Part shown: positions 23,871 to 31,871 of the stretch, piece after piece | Layout of the letters: each line of letters begins with the position of its first letter | How positions within the stretch are numbered: the first letter of the stretch is position 1 | Assembly (NCBI RefSeq): GCF_000981225.1 | Contig: NZ_LAJC01000060.1 | Coordinates: 1-38,553, forward strand | Reading direction: 5' to 3' | Length of the DNA: 38,553 bases | DNA from: Allosalinactinospora lopnorensis | GTDB lineage: Bacteria > Actinomycetota > Actinomycetes > Streptosporangiales > Streptosporangiaceae | Made by a program: the position numbers and the translations under genes | The notes under the pieces: model-generated | What the model was told of the DNA's origin: nothing | Database searches by the model: none | What the model saw: only the letters and a program-made list of their open reading frames with translations

Positions 23871-25214
23871 ATGAGTCGCATTCACGTCACTGACGAAGTA
23901 GCCGAACGGCACAACGACGAGACGCCCCAGGCCGTCACCCGCAGAACGGCACTGGCCGGCACGATCGGCACCACGATCGAGTGGTACGACTTCTACATCT
24001 ACGGCCTCGCCGCGGCACTGGTCTTCGGAACGGAGTTCTTTCCCGAGTTCTCATCAACGGCCGGCACTCTGGCCGCGTTCGGCACGTTCGCCGTCGGCTT
24101 CGTCGCCCGCCCGCTCGGCGGAGCCATCTTCGGTCACTTCGGGGATCGCGTGGGGCGCAAGAACGCGCTCATGCTCACGCTGTTCCTGATGGGCGCGGCG
24201 ACCGTCATTGTCGGCCTGCTGCCGGGCTATCGGACCATCGGGATCTGGGCGCCGATCCTGCTCGTCACGCTGCGCTTCCTCCAGGGCTTCGCCGTCGGCG
24301 GCGAGTGGGGTGGCGCGGTGACCATGGTCGTGGAGTCCTCGCCGCGGCACCGGCGGGGCTTCTACGGGAGCCTGCCCCAGATGGGTGTGCCGCTGGGGCT
24401 GGTGCTGTCCTCGTCCGTGTTCGCGGTGGTATCCACGCTGCCCGACGACGACCTCCTCGCCTGGGGCTGGCGAATCCCATTCCTGCTCAGCATCGTGTTG
24501 ATCGCGGTGGGGCTGTTCCTCCGCTCGCGCATCACCGAGACCCAGGCGTTCGTCCAGGTGAAGGAGTCGGGGCGGGCGCGCAAGGTACCGGCCATGGAGG
24601 CGTTCCGTCACCACTGGAAGACGATCGTCCTGACCGTTGGCATGTACGTCTCGGCCGGCGTCCCCTTCTACATTGTCTCGGTCTTCGTGCTGTCGTACGG
24701 CTCTTCCCACCTCGGCTCTTCGCGGAGCGTACTCCTGACGGGGATGCTCGTTGCGGCGGCGGTCGAAGGGCTGACGGTGCCCTACTTCGGCGCGCTATCG
24801 GACAAACTGGGCCGGCGCCCCGTGTTCCTGGCCGCTGCCGCATTCACGGCTCTTCTCGCCTTCCCTTTCTTCTGGTTGCTGGCGACCGGGCAGACGGGGC
24901 TCACCTGGCTGGCCATGCTGCTCGCGCTTGCCGTGGCGCACGCGGGCATGTACGGGCCAACTGCGGCGCTGTACGCGGAACTGTTCTCCGCGAACGTCCG
25001 GTACACCGGCACATCGATCGGCTACCAGCTCGGCGGTGTCGTGGCAGGGTTCGTGCCGCTCGTGGCGGGTGCACTCGTCAGCGCGGCAGGCGGTGCCTTC
25101 TGGCCGATCGCCTCGATCTGGGCGGGAGCGGCTCTCGCCGGACTGCTCTGCGCGCTGATCGTCCGGGAAACCCGCGGGCGGGACCTGCATCTCGATCACG
25201 ACGCCGGTGGCTGA
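23871..25214 (+). CDS. MHS-type MFS transporter (metabolite:H+ symporter)
   Basis: 447 residues with 12 predicted membrane helices. The MHS hallmarks are GTTIEWYDFYIYG at helix 1 (33-45), the helix 2-3 loop GDRVGRKNAL (91-100), LRFLQGFAVGGEWGGA in helix 4 and the repeat-loop SDKLGRRPVF. Relatives import shikimate, 2-oxoglutarate, citrate, proline/betaine or aromatic acids with protons. In this context the cargo is likely the hydroxy- or oxo-acid degraded by the IclR regulon. It starts 49 bases after the SDR stop, probably on the same transcript, and is followed by a hairpin. Confidence 0.92.
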   Translation: MSRIHVTDEVAERHNDETPQAVTRRTALAGTIGTTIEWYDFYIYGLAAALVFGTEFFPEFSSTAGTLAAFGTFAVGFVARPLGGAIFGHFGDRVGRKNALMLTLFLMGAATVIVGLLPGYRTIGIWAPILLVTLRFLQGFAVGGEWGGAVTMVVESSPRHRRGFYGSLPQMGVPLGLVLSSSVFAVVSTLPDDDLLAWGWRIPFLLSIVLIAVGLFLRSRITETQAFVQVKESGRARKVPAMEAFRHHWKTIVLTVGMYVSAGVPFYIVSVFVLSYGSSHLGSSRSVLLTGMLVAAAVEGLTVPYFGALSDKLGRRPVFLAAAAFTALLAFPFFWLLATGQTGLTWLAMLLALAVAHAGMYGPTAALYAELFSANVRYTGTSIGYQLGGVVAGFVPLVAGALVSAAGGAFWPIASIWAGAALAGLLCALIVRETRGRDLHLDHDAGG

Positions 25215-25253
25215 CCGCGATCGAGCACGGTTCGCTGTCCGGCGCCCTGCGTA

Positions 25254-25277
25254 GCGGGAGCCGATCACGGCTCCCGC
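25254..25277 (+). terminator. Hairpin after the SDR/transporter operon
   Basis: GCGGGAGCC-N6-GGCTCCCGC is a perfect 9-bp stem, 40 bases past the transporter stop. Confidence 0.6.
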
Positions 25278-25351
25278 GGTACGGAACTGGTGCGCTTGGT
25301 CGCCGCGCGGCGCGGGCTCGCGACAACCGTAACCATCCAAACACCATTGAC

Positions 25352-25382
25352 ACAGCGAAGGAGACCGACATGGTCATGCCCT
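25352..25382 (+). repeat. Leader repeat, copy 2
   Basis: This matches the leader at 16462-16492: the same ACAGCGAAGGAGACCG block, start codon and CATGCCCTCGA. A TTGACA hexamer overlaps its upstream edge (25348-25353). Confidence 0.7.
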
Positions 25383-26185
25383 CGACCAAGGTCCACATAC
25401 TGGGCTGCGGAGCGATGAGCTGCGACCTGACGTGGCTGCTGCTCAAGCCCGGCCGTACGATGCGGGCGCGCACCGAGCGCGAGCGGCCCGTCGAGTGGTA
25501 CCCCTGCACCACCCACTGCGTGCTCGTAGAGACCCCCGAGGGGACTCTGCTGTGGGACACCAGCTGTCCCCGCGACTGGGAGACCCGCTGGGCTCCCACC
25601 GGCCTGCAGGAGTTCTTCCCCTACGACCAGGTGAGCGACGAGGAGTATCTCGACGCGCGGCTCGGCCAGCTCGCCGTCGAACCGCAGAACATCGACTACG
25701 TGGTCTTGTCCCATCTGCACTTCGACCATGCCGGGAACATCGGCATGTTCGCCGGCACCGGCGCGAGGCTGGTGTGCAACGACAAGGAGAAGGAGTTCGC
25801 CTTCGGCTACGAGGGCGCCTTCAACGGCGCACACCTCAAGGCGGACTATGGGGCGTGCGACTTTGACACCGTCAGCGGGGACACCGAGATCCTGCCCGGT
25901 GTCACCCTCATCGAGGCTCCCGGGCACACCCCTGGCACCATGGCGATGAAGGTCGACCTACAGGAGACCGGGACGATGCTCTTCACGTCGGACGCCGTTT
26001 ACATGGGCGACTCCTACGGCCCGCCGGCCGTCCCCGCTGCCATCGTCAATGACCTGTCCGCCTGGTACGGCTCGGTGGAGAAGATCCGCGGCATCGCCGA
26101 GAAGTCGGACGCCACTGTCGTGTTCGGCCACGACGCCGAGCAGCTGCGCTCGATGCGGCTCGCCCCCAACGGCTTCTACGTCTGA
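25370..26185 (+). CDS. MBL-fold hydrolase (AHL-lactonase-like family)
   Basis: 271 residues, ATG after GAAGGAGAC. It is a metallo-beta-lactamase superfamily enzyme with the dinuclear zinc motif HLHFDH (115-120), a GHTPGTM loop, FTSDAVY (bridging Asp) and a late FGHD. The THCVLVETPEGTLLWDTSC opening is typical of the N-acyl-homoserine lactonase (AiiA/AttM) type of annotation. The real substrate may be another lactone or ester: no quorum-sensing genes are nearby, and such enzymes also sit in lactone-catabolism operons. It is followed after 72 bases by the transhydrogenase-type alcohol dehydrogenase remnant, which suggests a lactone to hydroxyacid to oxoacid sequence. Confidence 0.88.
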   Translation: MVMPSTKVHILGCGAMSCDLTWLLLKPGRTMRARTERERPVEWYPCTTHCVLVETPEGTLLWDTSCPRDWETRWAPTGLQEFFPYDQVSDEEYLDARLGQLAVEPQNIDYVVLSHLHFDHAGNIGMFAGTGARLVCNDKEKEFAFGYEGAFNGAHLKADYGACDFDTVSGDTEILPGVTLIEAPGHTPGTMAMKVDLQETGTMLFTSDAVYMGDSYGPPAVPAAIVNDLSAWYGSVEKIRGIAEKSDATVVFGHDAEQLRSMRLAPNGFYV

Positions 26186-26257
26186 TCGTCCGGCCCTGTC
26201 CGGGGCCAGCGTCCCGCTGCGCTGCCGGTACCGATCTGATCCCCAGGAGGGATGCGT

Positions 26258-26972
26258 ATGAGCACCACCGTTCCAGCCGGACCCGAGTCCGTCTTCACCC
26301 ACGGCGCACCGGCGCTGAAGTTCGGGCCGGGAGCATCCGACGAGATCGGCTTCGACCTCGCCCAGCACGGGGTCCGCAGGGTCCTCGTGATCACCGACAC
26401 CGGGGTGGCCGCCACGGGCGCCCCGCACCGCATCGCCGAACGGATGACGCAATTCGGCATCGCAGCCCACGTCTTCGACGGCGTGCACGTGGAGCCCACC
26501 GACGTCAGCCTGCAGCAGGCCATCGACCATGCGACGGCGTCGGGCCAGTGGGACGCCTTCGTCGCGGTGGGCGGCGGCTCCAGCATCGACACCGCAAAGG
26601 CCGTCAACCTGCTCAGCACCAACCCAGGCGAGCTGATGGACTACACCAACGCACCAGTGGGCAAGGCGCTGACCCCCGTGAGCCCGCTCAAGCCGCCGGT
26701 GGCGGTCCCCACCACCGGAACCGGCTCGGAGCCCGAGCGGCACATCCGGGCTGCGGAGATCCTCGCACCGCAGACGGAGCGCCCCAACCACCCTGCCGAG
26801 CATCTGCCGACCGCGATCGAGCAGTTGACGCGCGACATCGGCATCCCCAACGGCATCGCTGGTGTCGGCTATTACAAGGGCGCTATGAAGCGGCAGCGGC
26901 TGCTGTCCACCGCCCCGCGCCGTCACCGAGGACGACATCGCAGGCATCTTCGACCGCTCGCTGCCGCTGTGA
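26258..26972 (+). pseudogene. Hydroxyacid-oxoacid transhydrogenase-type Fe-ADH with internal deletion
   Basis: The N-terminal NAD-binding domain is normal for the family: LKFGPGASDEIG, FVAVGGGSSIDTAKAVNL, DYTNAPVGKAL and VAVPTTGTGSE. At about 26731 the reading passes, in frame, directly into PERHIRAAEILAP, which belongs near the C-terminus of ADHFE1/HOT-like proteins. Roughly 180 residues, including the metal-ligand His/Asp helix domain, are missing. A second lesion near 26925 shifts the last codons; the correct frame would read AVTEDDIAGIFDRSLPL and stop at 26972. The start is the ATG at 26258, seven bases after CAGGAGG. HOT enzymes couple 4-hydroxybutyrate oxidation to 2-oxoglutarate reduction; this copy cannot be active. 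Confidence 0.8.
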
Positions 26973-26988
26973 TGAGGGGAGGACGGAG

Positions 26989-27441
26989 ATGGCCATCTAT
27001 GAACTCGCCTGCGCGACCGGCCACCACTTCGAGGTGATCCAGTCGTTCACGGCCCCGCTGCCGAGCTGCCCGGAGTGCGGCGGCGCGACCCGCAAAATCC
27101 CCAGCAGCTTCGCGATCGGTGGCACGGCCACCGTGCCGCCGCCGCCGGAGCGGATGCCGCAGACCTGGAAGGGGACATACCGCGGCGACCGTGACTACGT
27201 CACCGAACTGCGGCATACGGCCGAGGCCCGGCAGGAGGTTGAGGACAAGCACCCCGAACTGGCCGGCGACAGGCGGCCGATCGTCGCCCACGAAGGCCGG
27301 TACGAAGCAGCCCCTCTGCGCGCCGGCGACACGCCGACCGCTCCCACCGGAACGGCCGGGCACAGCCACAGCCACGCTCCCAAGCACGGGCACGCCCACG
27401 GCCATGGGCATGACGGGGCCGGGCGGACCAGCACCGGGTAG
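26989..27441 (+). CDS. FmdB-type zinc-ribbon protein with His-rich tail
   Basis: 150 residues, ATG after GGGAGGACGGAG. The N-terminus is a putative regulatory zinc ribbon: MAIYELACATGHHFEVIQSF followed by CPECGG, giving Cys8, His12/13, Cys27 and Cys30. Members are small cytosolic proteins often beside formamidase or short-chain-alcohol genes. The C-terminal 40 residues are unusual, with HSHSHAPKHGHAHGHGH (ten histidines), a likely metal-binding segment suggesting Ni, Zn or Fe handling. It starts 16 bases after the broken Fe-dependent alcohol dehydrogenase, so it may have served that enzyme's metal or stability. Confidence 0.8.
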   Translation: MAIYELACATGHHFEVIQSFTAPLPSCPECGGATRKIPSSFAIGGTATVPPPPERMPQTWKGTYRGDRDYVTELRHTAEARQEVEDKHPELAGDRRPIVAHEGRYEAAPLRAGDTPTAPTGTAGHSHSHAPKHGHAHGHGHDGAGRTSTG

Positions 27442-27468
27442 CGGCCCGGCAGGGCCAACGGCCCCGTG

Positions 27469-27684
27469 ATCAGTAAGGCCCAGCAGGAAAAGGGCCCTCC
27501 TTAGCGCCCCCTTCCGGGGCCGGAACCGCGCCCGAGGCCGACATCTCCGCGCGGCGGCGGGCCGAGTACTCCAGCGACGCTTCGCTGTACCGCGCCCAAT
27601 CGGGCACGACCACATCGGCGCCGGCCCGGTACCGGGTGGAGTGACGGTGTGTGAGGTGCAGGCAGAAGCCCAGAACTGGCGTAC
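27469..27684 (-). pseudogene. Unidentified coding-like fragment
   Basis: About 70 sense codons on the minus strand read VLGFCLHLTHRHSTRYR, then DVVVPDWARYSEASLEYSAR and RRAEMSASG before a stop, bounded upstream by an in-frame TAG. Residue composition and third-position GC look like a real protein C-terminus. I cannot assign a family and see no start codon. The remaining sequence of this 391-base gap holds the glnA terminator and nothing else that I can identify. Confidence 0.35.
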
Positions 27685-27748
27685 CTGACTACCCCCTGCC
27701 CAACCGGCACCCTGTGCTCATCCGGTGCAGATGAGGGCGGAAACAGAC

Positions 27749-27791
27749 GGTGACCCGCGGAAGAGGCCGGAAGGCGTTTCCGCGGGTCACC
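27749..27791 (-). terminator. glnA terminator
   Basis: GGTGACCCGCGGAA and TTCCGCGGGTCACC form a perfect 14-bp stem, 42 bases beyond the glnA stop, reading on the minus strand. Confidence 0.8.
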
Positions 27792-27832
27792 AGTGCCTGC
27801 ACTGTCGAGGACCGGCTCTGCCAGCCCCGCCG

Positions 27833-29257
27833 TCAGATGTCGTAGTAGAGCTCGAACTCACGCGGGTGCGGGCGCAGCCGCAGGGAGTCGATCTCCTCGG
27901 TGCGCTTGTAGTCGATGTAGGTCTCGATCAGGTCCTCGGTGAACACGCCGCCCTCAAGCAGGAACTCGTGGTCCCTCTCCAGCGCGCTGAGCGAGTCGTC
28001 CAGGGAGGCGGGCACGGTCGGGATGGCTGTGGCCTCCTCGGGCGGGAGCTCGTAGAGGTCCTTGTCGATCGGTTCCGGCGGCTCGATCTTGTTCTTGATG
28101 CCGTCGATGCCGGCCATTAGCATCGCGGAGAACGCGAGGTAGGGGTTGGCCGAGGGGTCCGGCACCCGGAACTCCAGGCGCTTGGCCTTGGGGTTGTCGC
28201 CGGTGAGCGGGATGCGGATGCAGGCGGAGCGGTTGCGCTGCGAGTACACCAGGTTGATCGGGGCCTCGTAGCCCGGCACCAGGCGGTGGTAGGAGTTCAC
28301 CGTCGGGTTGGACAGCGCGAGCAGCGCGGGGGCGTGCTTGAGCAGGCCGCCGATGTAGAAGCGCGCGGTGTCGGAGAGTTGGGCGTAGCCCGACTCGTCG
28401 AAGAACAGCGGCTCGCCGTCCTTCCAGAGGCTCTGGTGGCAGTGCATCCCCGAGCCGTTGTCGCCGTAGACGGGCTTCGGCATGAAGGTGACCGACTTGC
28501 CGGCCGCGTACGCCGTGTTCTTCACGATGTACTTGTACAGCTGCACGGTGTCGGCGCTCTTGAGCATGGTGTCGAACTTGAAGTCGATCTCGGCCTGGCC
28601 GGCGGTGCCGACCTCGTGGTGCTGGATCTCCACGTTGACACCGGCGTCGATCAGGTTGCGCACCATGGTGGAGCGCAGGTCGCTGTAGTGGTCCACCGGC
28701 TCGACGGGGAAGTAGCCGCCCTTGTAGCGGGGACGGTAACCGAGGTTCGACCCGCCGTTCTGGGTGCCGGTGTTCCATGCGCCCTCGACGGAGTCGATGT
28801 AGTAGAAGCTCGCGTTCTCCTGGGTCTGGAAGCGGACGTCGTCGAAGATGTAAAACTCCGCTTCGGGCCCGAAGAACACGGTGTCGGCGATACCGGTGCC
28901 CTTCAGGTAGGCCTCGGCCTTGCGCGCCACGTTGCGCGGGTCGCGGCTGTAGGACTCGCGGGTGAACGGGTCGTGCACGAAGAACGTCAGGTTCAGCGTC
29001 TTGTGCTGGCGGAACGAGTCCACCACAGCGGTGCTGAAGTCCGGGAGCAGCAGCATGTCCGACTCGTGAATGGCCTGGAAGCCCCGGATGGAGGAACCGT
29101 CGAACATCAGGCCCTCTTCGAACGTGCCGGCGTCGACGTGCTCGATGGGGAGCGTGAAGTGGTGGGTGGACCCGAACAGGTCCGTGAACCGGACGTCGAG
29201 GAACTTGACGTCCTCGTTCCGGGTGAAGGCCAAGAGCTCTTCGGCGCTGCTGAACAA
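27833..29257 (-). CDS. glnA: Glutamine synthetase type I
   Basis: ATP-dependent ammonia assimilation into glutamine; acts as a dodecamer in the cytosol. 474 residues. The start is TTG preceded by GGAGG. Active-site signatures: [10 protein letters not shown] (51-60, Asp53), [10 protein letters not shown] (130-139), [12 protein letters not shown] (265-276), [13 protein letters not shown] (317-329) and [10 protein letters not shown] (341-350). The adenylylation site is Tyr402 in [10 protein letters not shown], the expected target of GlnE in this window. A four-half-site GlnR-like box lies upstream, and a perfect hairpin terminator follows. This is the housekeeping enzyme, as opposed to the divergent GlnA2 homologue. 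Confidence 0.97.
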   Translation of the reverse strand: MFSSAEELLAFTRNEDVKFLDVRFTDLFGSTHHFTLPIEHVDAGTFEEGLMFDGSSIRGFQAIHESDMLLLPDFSTAVVDSFRQHKTLNLTFFVHDPFTRESYSRDPRNVARKAEAYLKGTGIADTVFFGPEAEFYIFDDVRFQTQENASFYYIDSVEGAWNTGTQNGGSNLGYRPRYKGGYFPVEPVDHYSDLRSTMVRNLIDAGVNVEIQHHEVGTAGQAEIDFKFDTMLKSADTVQLYKYIVKNTAYAAGKSVTFMPKPVYGDNGSGMHCHQSLWKDGEPLFFDESGYAQLSDTARFYIGGLLKHAPALLALSNPTVNSYHRLVPGYEAPINLVYSQRNRSACIRIPLTGDNPKAKRLEFRVPDPSANPYLAFSAMLMAGIDGIKNKIEPPEPIDKDLYELPPEEATAIPTVPASLDDSLSALERDHEFLLEGGVFTEDLIETYIDYKRTEEIDSLRLRPHPREFELYYDI

Positions 29258-29369
29258 GATTTACCTCCGTGCAGATATCAGAGGTCACGCGGACAGGCCG
29301 CTCGCTGCTCCGGCGAACGGCCGCTTCGCGTCACCTCTCGGCCACGTCCACCGACGTTAGGAGGAGGCC

Positions 29370-29407
29370 GTTTCCCAGTCATGTCTCCAATGTTTCACGC
29401 GTGTTAC
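29370..29407 (-). promoter_or_regulatory. GlnR-like box upstream of glnA
   Basis: On the minus strand: GTAAC-N6-GAAAC-N6-GACAT-N6-GAAAC, all spacings exactly six bases. This matches the actinomycete GlnR consensus (gTnAC-n6-GAAAC repeated), with only the third half-site degenerate. It lies 113-150 bases before the glnA start. GlnR itself is not in the window. Confidence 0.8.
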
Positions 29408-29536
29408 GTACCTCGGAGTTTTCCCTGCCTAACGCGTGTGGCGGGCGGTACCGGGCGGCTGGGGCCCGTGGACGGGCCTGCGGACACGGAACACCCGCGC
29501 CCGGAAGGGGGCCGAAACCCCGCTACCGTTGTCACC

Positions 29537-29983
29537 ATGGGAGACGCGGACACCGCCGGAGCGGGCAACACGGAGTTCCGTTACCGGGGCAACCGTCTGG
29601 GGATGCCCGAGAAGGGCCCCGGGTCGGTTCCGGGTTTCGGGCGGCGGTTCCTCGGAGTGCTGCTGGACTGGCTGCTCAGCCTCGCCATCGCTCAGAGCAT
29701 CACAGGCGGCCTCACCGGGCAGGACCCGTCCGCCGCTTCCGGGCTCGCGCTGCTGATCTTCGCGCTGCAGAACGTCGTGCTGCTCACCCTGTTCGGGACC
29801 ACTCTGGGCAAGCGCGTCGTGGGCGTGGGGATCGCCATGACAGGGGAGCGCGACCTTCCGTGGCCCGTCGCCATGCTGTTGCGCACCGCTCTTCTGTGCC
29901 TGGTGATCCCGGCGGTCGTGCACGACCGCGACCAGCGGGGGCTGCACGACCGGGCCGCCGGCACCGTCACCCGCCGGTTCTGA
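29537..29983 (+). CDS. RDD-family membrane protein
   Basis: 148 residues. The RDD domain starts at GFGRRFLGVLLDWLLSLAIA (33-52), with the conserved Arg and Asp. A second helix pair follows (about 66-90), then TLGKRVVGVGI and a C-terminal helix with a DRDQRGLHDRAAGT tail. About three membrane helices. The function is not known for most members; some are linked to Na+/H+ antiport or transport. It is divergent from glnA across about 280 bases, a placement I recall as conserved in actinomycetes. Confidence 0.85.
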   Translation: MGDADTAGAGNTEFRYRGNRLGMPEKGPGSVPGFGRRFLGVLLDWLLSLAIAQSITGGLTGQDPSAASGLALLIFALQNVVLLTLFGTTLGKRVVGVGIAMTGERDLPWPVAMLLRTALLCLVIPAVVHDRDQRGLHDRAAGTVTRRF

Positions 29984-30013
29984 GGACGTCCGGGGCCGCG
30001 GAGCGGCGGGTCG

Positions 30014-30748
30014 TCAGCGCCCTTGGGCCTTGGGCCCCTTCGGCATCTTGACGCCCTTGGGCATCGGCCCCTTGGGCATCTGCATGGAGGCGGGCATCGC
30101 CTTGAGCCGGTACCGGAGTTCGGACACCTCGGCCTTGTTCAGATTGCGTGGGAGTTTCGTCAGGTGCCGCTGCAGCTTGGAGATCGGAACCTGACCCTCG
30201 CCGCTGCCGACCTGGATGTCGTAGATCGGGGTGTTGAAGGCGACCCGCGCCACGCGCTTCTTCTCGTTGGCGATGATCCCCTTCAACCGGTCGGGCGAAC
30301 CCTCACCGACCAGGACGACACCGGGCTTGCCCACCGCGCGGTGCACGATGTCCATCTGCCGGCTTCCGGTGACCCCGGGCTCCACGGTCCAGTTGCCGCG
30401 CATGTTCTCCAGCACCGCCATACCCGCGCCGAGCTGGCCGTCGAGCATCTTGTACTGGATCCGCTGCGCCGAGCGGGTGAAGACGACGAAACCGGCCAGG
30501 AAGGCGACCGGGATACCCATGACGATCCAGTACAGCCAGGCCCCGGTGAGGAACCCGCCCAGCACGGCGAGCGCGAGTACGAGCAGCGCGACCCCGGCGG
30601 CGATCGGGATGCTCTTCGGGCTCTGCTTGTGCACGACCTTCGCCACCAGGCCGATCTGCTTGATCCTGCCGGGAGCCTTCTTCGTGCCGTCCTTGCCCTT
30701 GGCGTCGGTGCTCGGGGCGCTCTTGGTGTCCTTGGGCTGCTTCGCCAT
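30014..30748 (-). CDS. DUF4191-family membrane protein
   Basis: 244 residues, ATG after a G-rich CCTGGGGG. A basic cytoplasmic N-terminus (KQPKDTKSAPSTDAKGKDG) is followed by two membrane helices (about 48-68 and 71-91). A conserved soluble part contains GQLGAGMAVLENMRGNWTVE, GKPGVVLVGEG and LPRNLNKAEVSELRYRL. The C-terminus is a low-complexity run of PMPKG-type repeats. This family is found in actinobacteria next to lipA; its role is unknown. A hairpin separates it from lipA, so it is probably transcribed at least partly on its own. Confidence 0.85.
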   Translation of the reverse strand: MAKQPKDTKSAPSTDAKGKDGTKKAPGRIKQIGLVAKVVHKQSPKSIPIAAGVALLVLALAVLGGFLTGAWLYWIVMGIPVAFLAGFVVFTRSAQRIQYKMLDGQLGAGMAVLENMRGNWTVEPGVTGSRQMDIVHRAVGKPGVVLVGEGSPDRLKGIIANEKKRVARVAFNTPIYDIQVGSGEGQVPISKLQRHLTKLPRNLNKAEVSELRYRLKAMPASMQMPKGPMPKGVKMPKGPKAQGR

Positions 30749-30781
30749 GCCCCCAGGATACGAGGGCCGGACCGAGGAAAG

Positions 30782-30810
30782 TGAGATGGCGGCCGATGGC
30801 CGCCATCTCA
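30782..30810 (-). terminator. Hairpin between lipA and the DUF4191 gene
   Basis: TGAGATGGCGGCC-GAT-GGCCGCCATCTCA is a perfect 13-bp stem with a 3-base loop, 56 bases after the lipA stop. On the minus strand it is followed by a short CTTTCC. Confidence 0.75.
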
Positions 30811-30865
30811 GCTTCATCACGTTGTGGTGGTGCCGCCTTTAGCGGGGCCGCACCCAGAGGGGCGG

Positions 30866-31807
30866 TCAGCGCCGCTCCGGCTCCGCAGCGCGCTTCTCGA
30901 TGGCCTGCTGGTACAGCCGGCCCGCACGGTAGGAGGAGCGCACCAGCGGTCCCGACATGACACCGGCGAAACCGATCTCCTCGGCTTCCTCCGACAACTC
31001 CACGAACTCCTCCGGCTTGACCCAGCGGTCGATCGGGTGGTGCAGCTTGGAGGGGCGCAGGTACTGGGTGATGGTCAGCAGGTCGCAGCCCGCCTCGTGC
31101 AGGTCGCGCATTGCTTCGCTGATCTCGTGGCGCTCCTCGCCCATGCCCAGGATCAGGTTGGACTTGGTCACCAGACCGTCCTCGCGGGCCCGGGTGATGA
31201 CCTCCAGAGAGCGCTCGTAGCGGAAGCCGGGGCGGATGCGCCGGAAGATCCGCGGGACCGTTTCGATGTTGTGCGCCAGGACCTCGGGACGGGACCCGAA
31301 GACCTCGGCCAGCTGGTCGGGCTTGGCGTCGAAGTCCGGGATCAGCAGCTCCACACCGGTGCCCTGATTCAGCTTGTGGATCTGGCGCACCGTCTCGGCG
31401 TACAGCCAGGCCCCGCCGTCCTCAAGGTCGTCCCGGGCCACACCGGTGACCGTGGCGTACTTCAGCTCCATCTTGCGGACCGACTCGGCCACCTTGAGCG
31501 GTTCGAGACGGTCCAGCGCGCTGGGTTTGCCCGTGGCGATCTGGCAGAAGTCGCATCGGCGGGTGCACTGGTCGCCGCCGATCAGGAAGGTGGCCTCGCG
31601 GTCCTCCCAGCACTCGTAGATGTTGGGGCACCCCGCCTCCTGGCAGACCGTGTGCAGGCCTTCGCGTTTGACCAGTGAATGCAGCTCGGTGTACTCCGGG
31701 CCCATGTGCGCCTTGATCTTGATCCAGGGCGGTTTCTTCTCGATCGGCGTCCGGCTGTTGCGTTCCTCGATGCGCAGCAGTTTGCGGCCCTCGGGAGCGA
31801 TAGTCAA
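30866..31807 (-). CDS. lipA: Lipoyl synthase
   Basis: Radical-SAM enzyme inserting two sulfurs at C6 and C8 of protein-bound octanoyl groups. 313 residues from a TTG start, reading [17 protein letters not shown] and preceded by GGAAAGGGG; open sequence continues upstream only because the broken lipB frame runs in. The auxiliary [4Fe-4S] cluster ligands are Cys55, Cys60 and Cys66 ([13 protein letters not shown]), and the radical-SAM cluster ligands are Cys81, Cys85 and Cys88 (CTRRCDFC). The C-terminal RSSY motif ([12 protein letters not shown]) is present. It is preceded by lipB with a 64-base gap, and the products serve SucB-type E2 proteins encoded nearby. Confidence 0.95.
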   Translation of the reverse strand: MTIAPEGRKLLRIEERNSRTPIEKKPPWIKIKAHMGPEYTELHSLVKREGLHTVCQEAGCPNIYECWEDREATFLIGGDQCTRRCDFCQIATGKPSALDRLEPLKVAESVRKMELKYATVTGVARDDLEDGGAWLYAETVRQIHKLNQGTGVELLIPDFDAKPDQLAEVFGSRPEVLAHNIETVPRIFRRIRPGFRYERSLEVITRAREDGLVTKSNLILGMGEERHEISEAMRDLHEAGCDLLTITQYLRPSKLHHPIDRWVKPEEFVELSEEAEEIGFAGVMSGPLVRSSYRAGRLYQQAIEKRAAEPERR

Positions 31808-31871
31808 CGCGGGCCCCTTTCCTTCCTCGTCCCTTATGGGGAATCGTCGTCGTGCTCGGCGGCGTCCCGGG

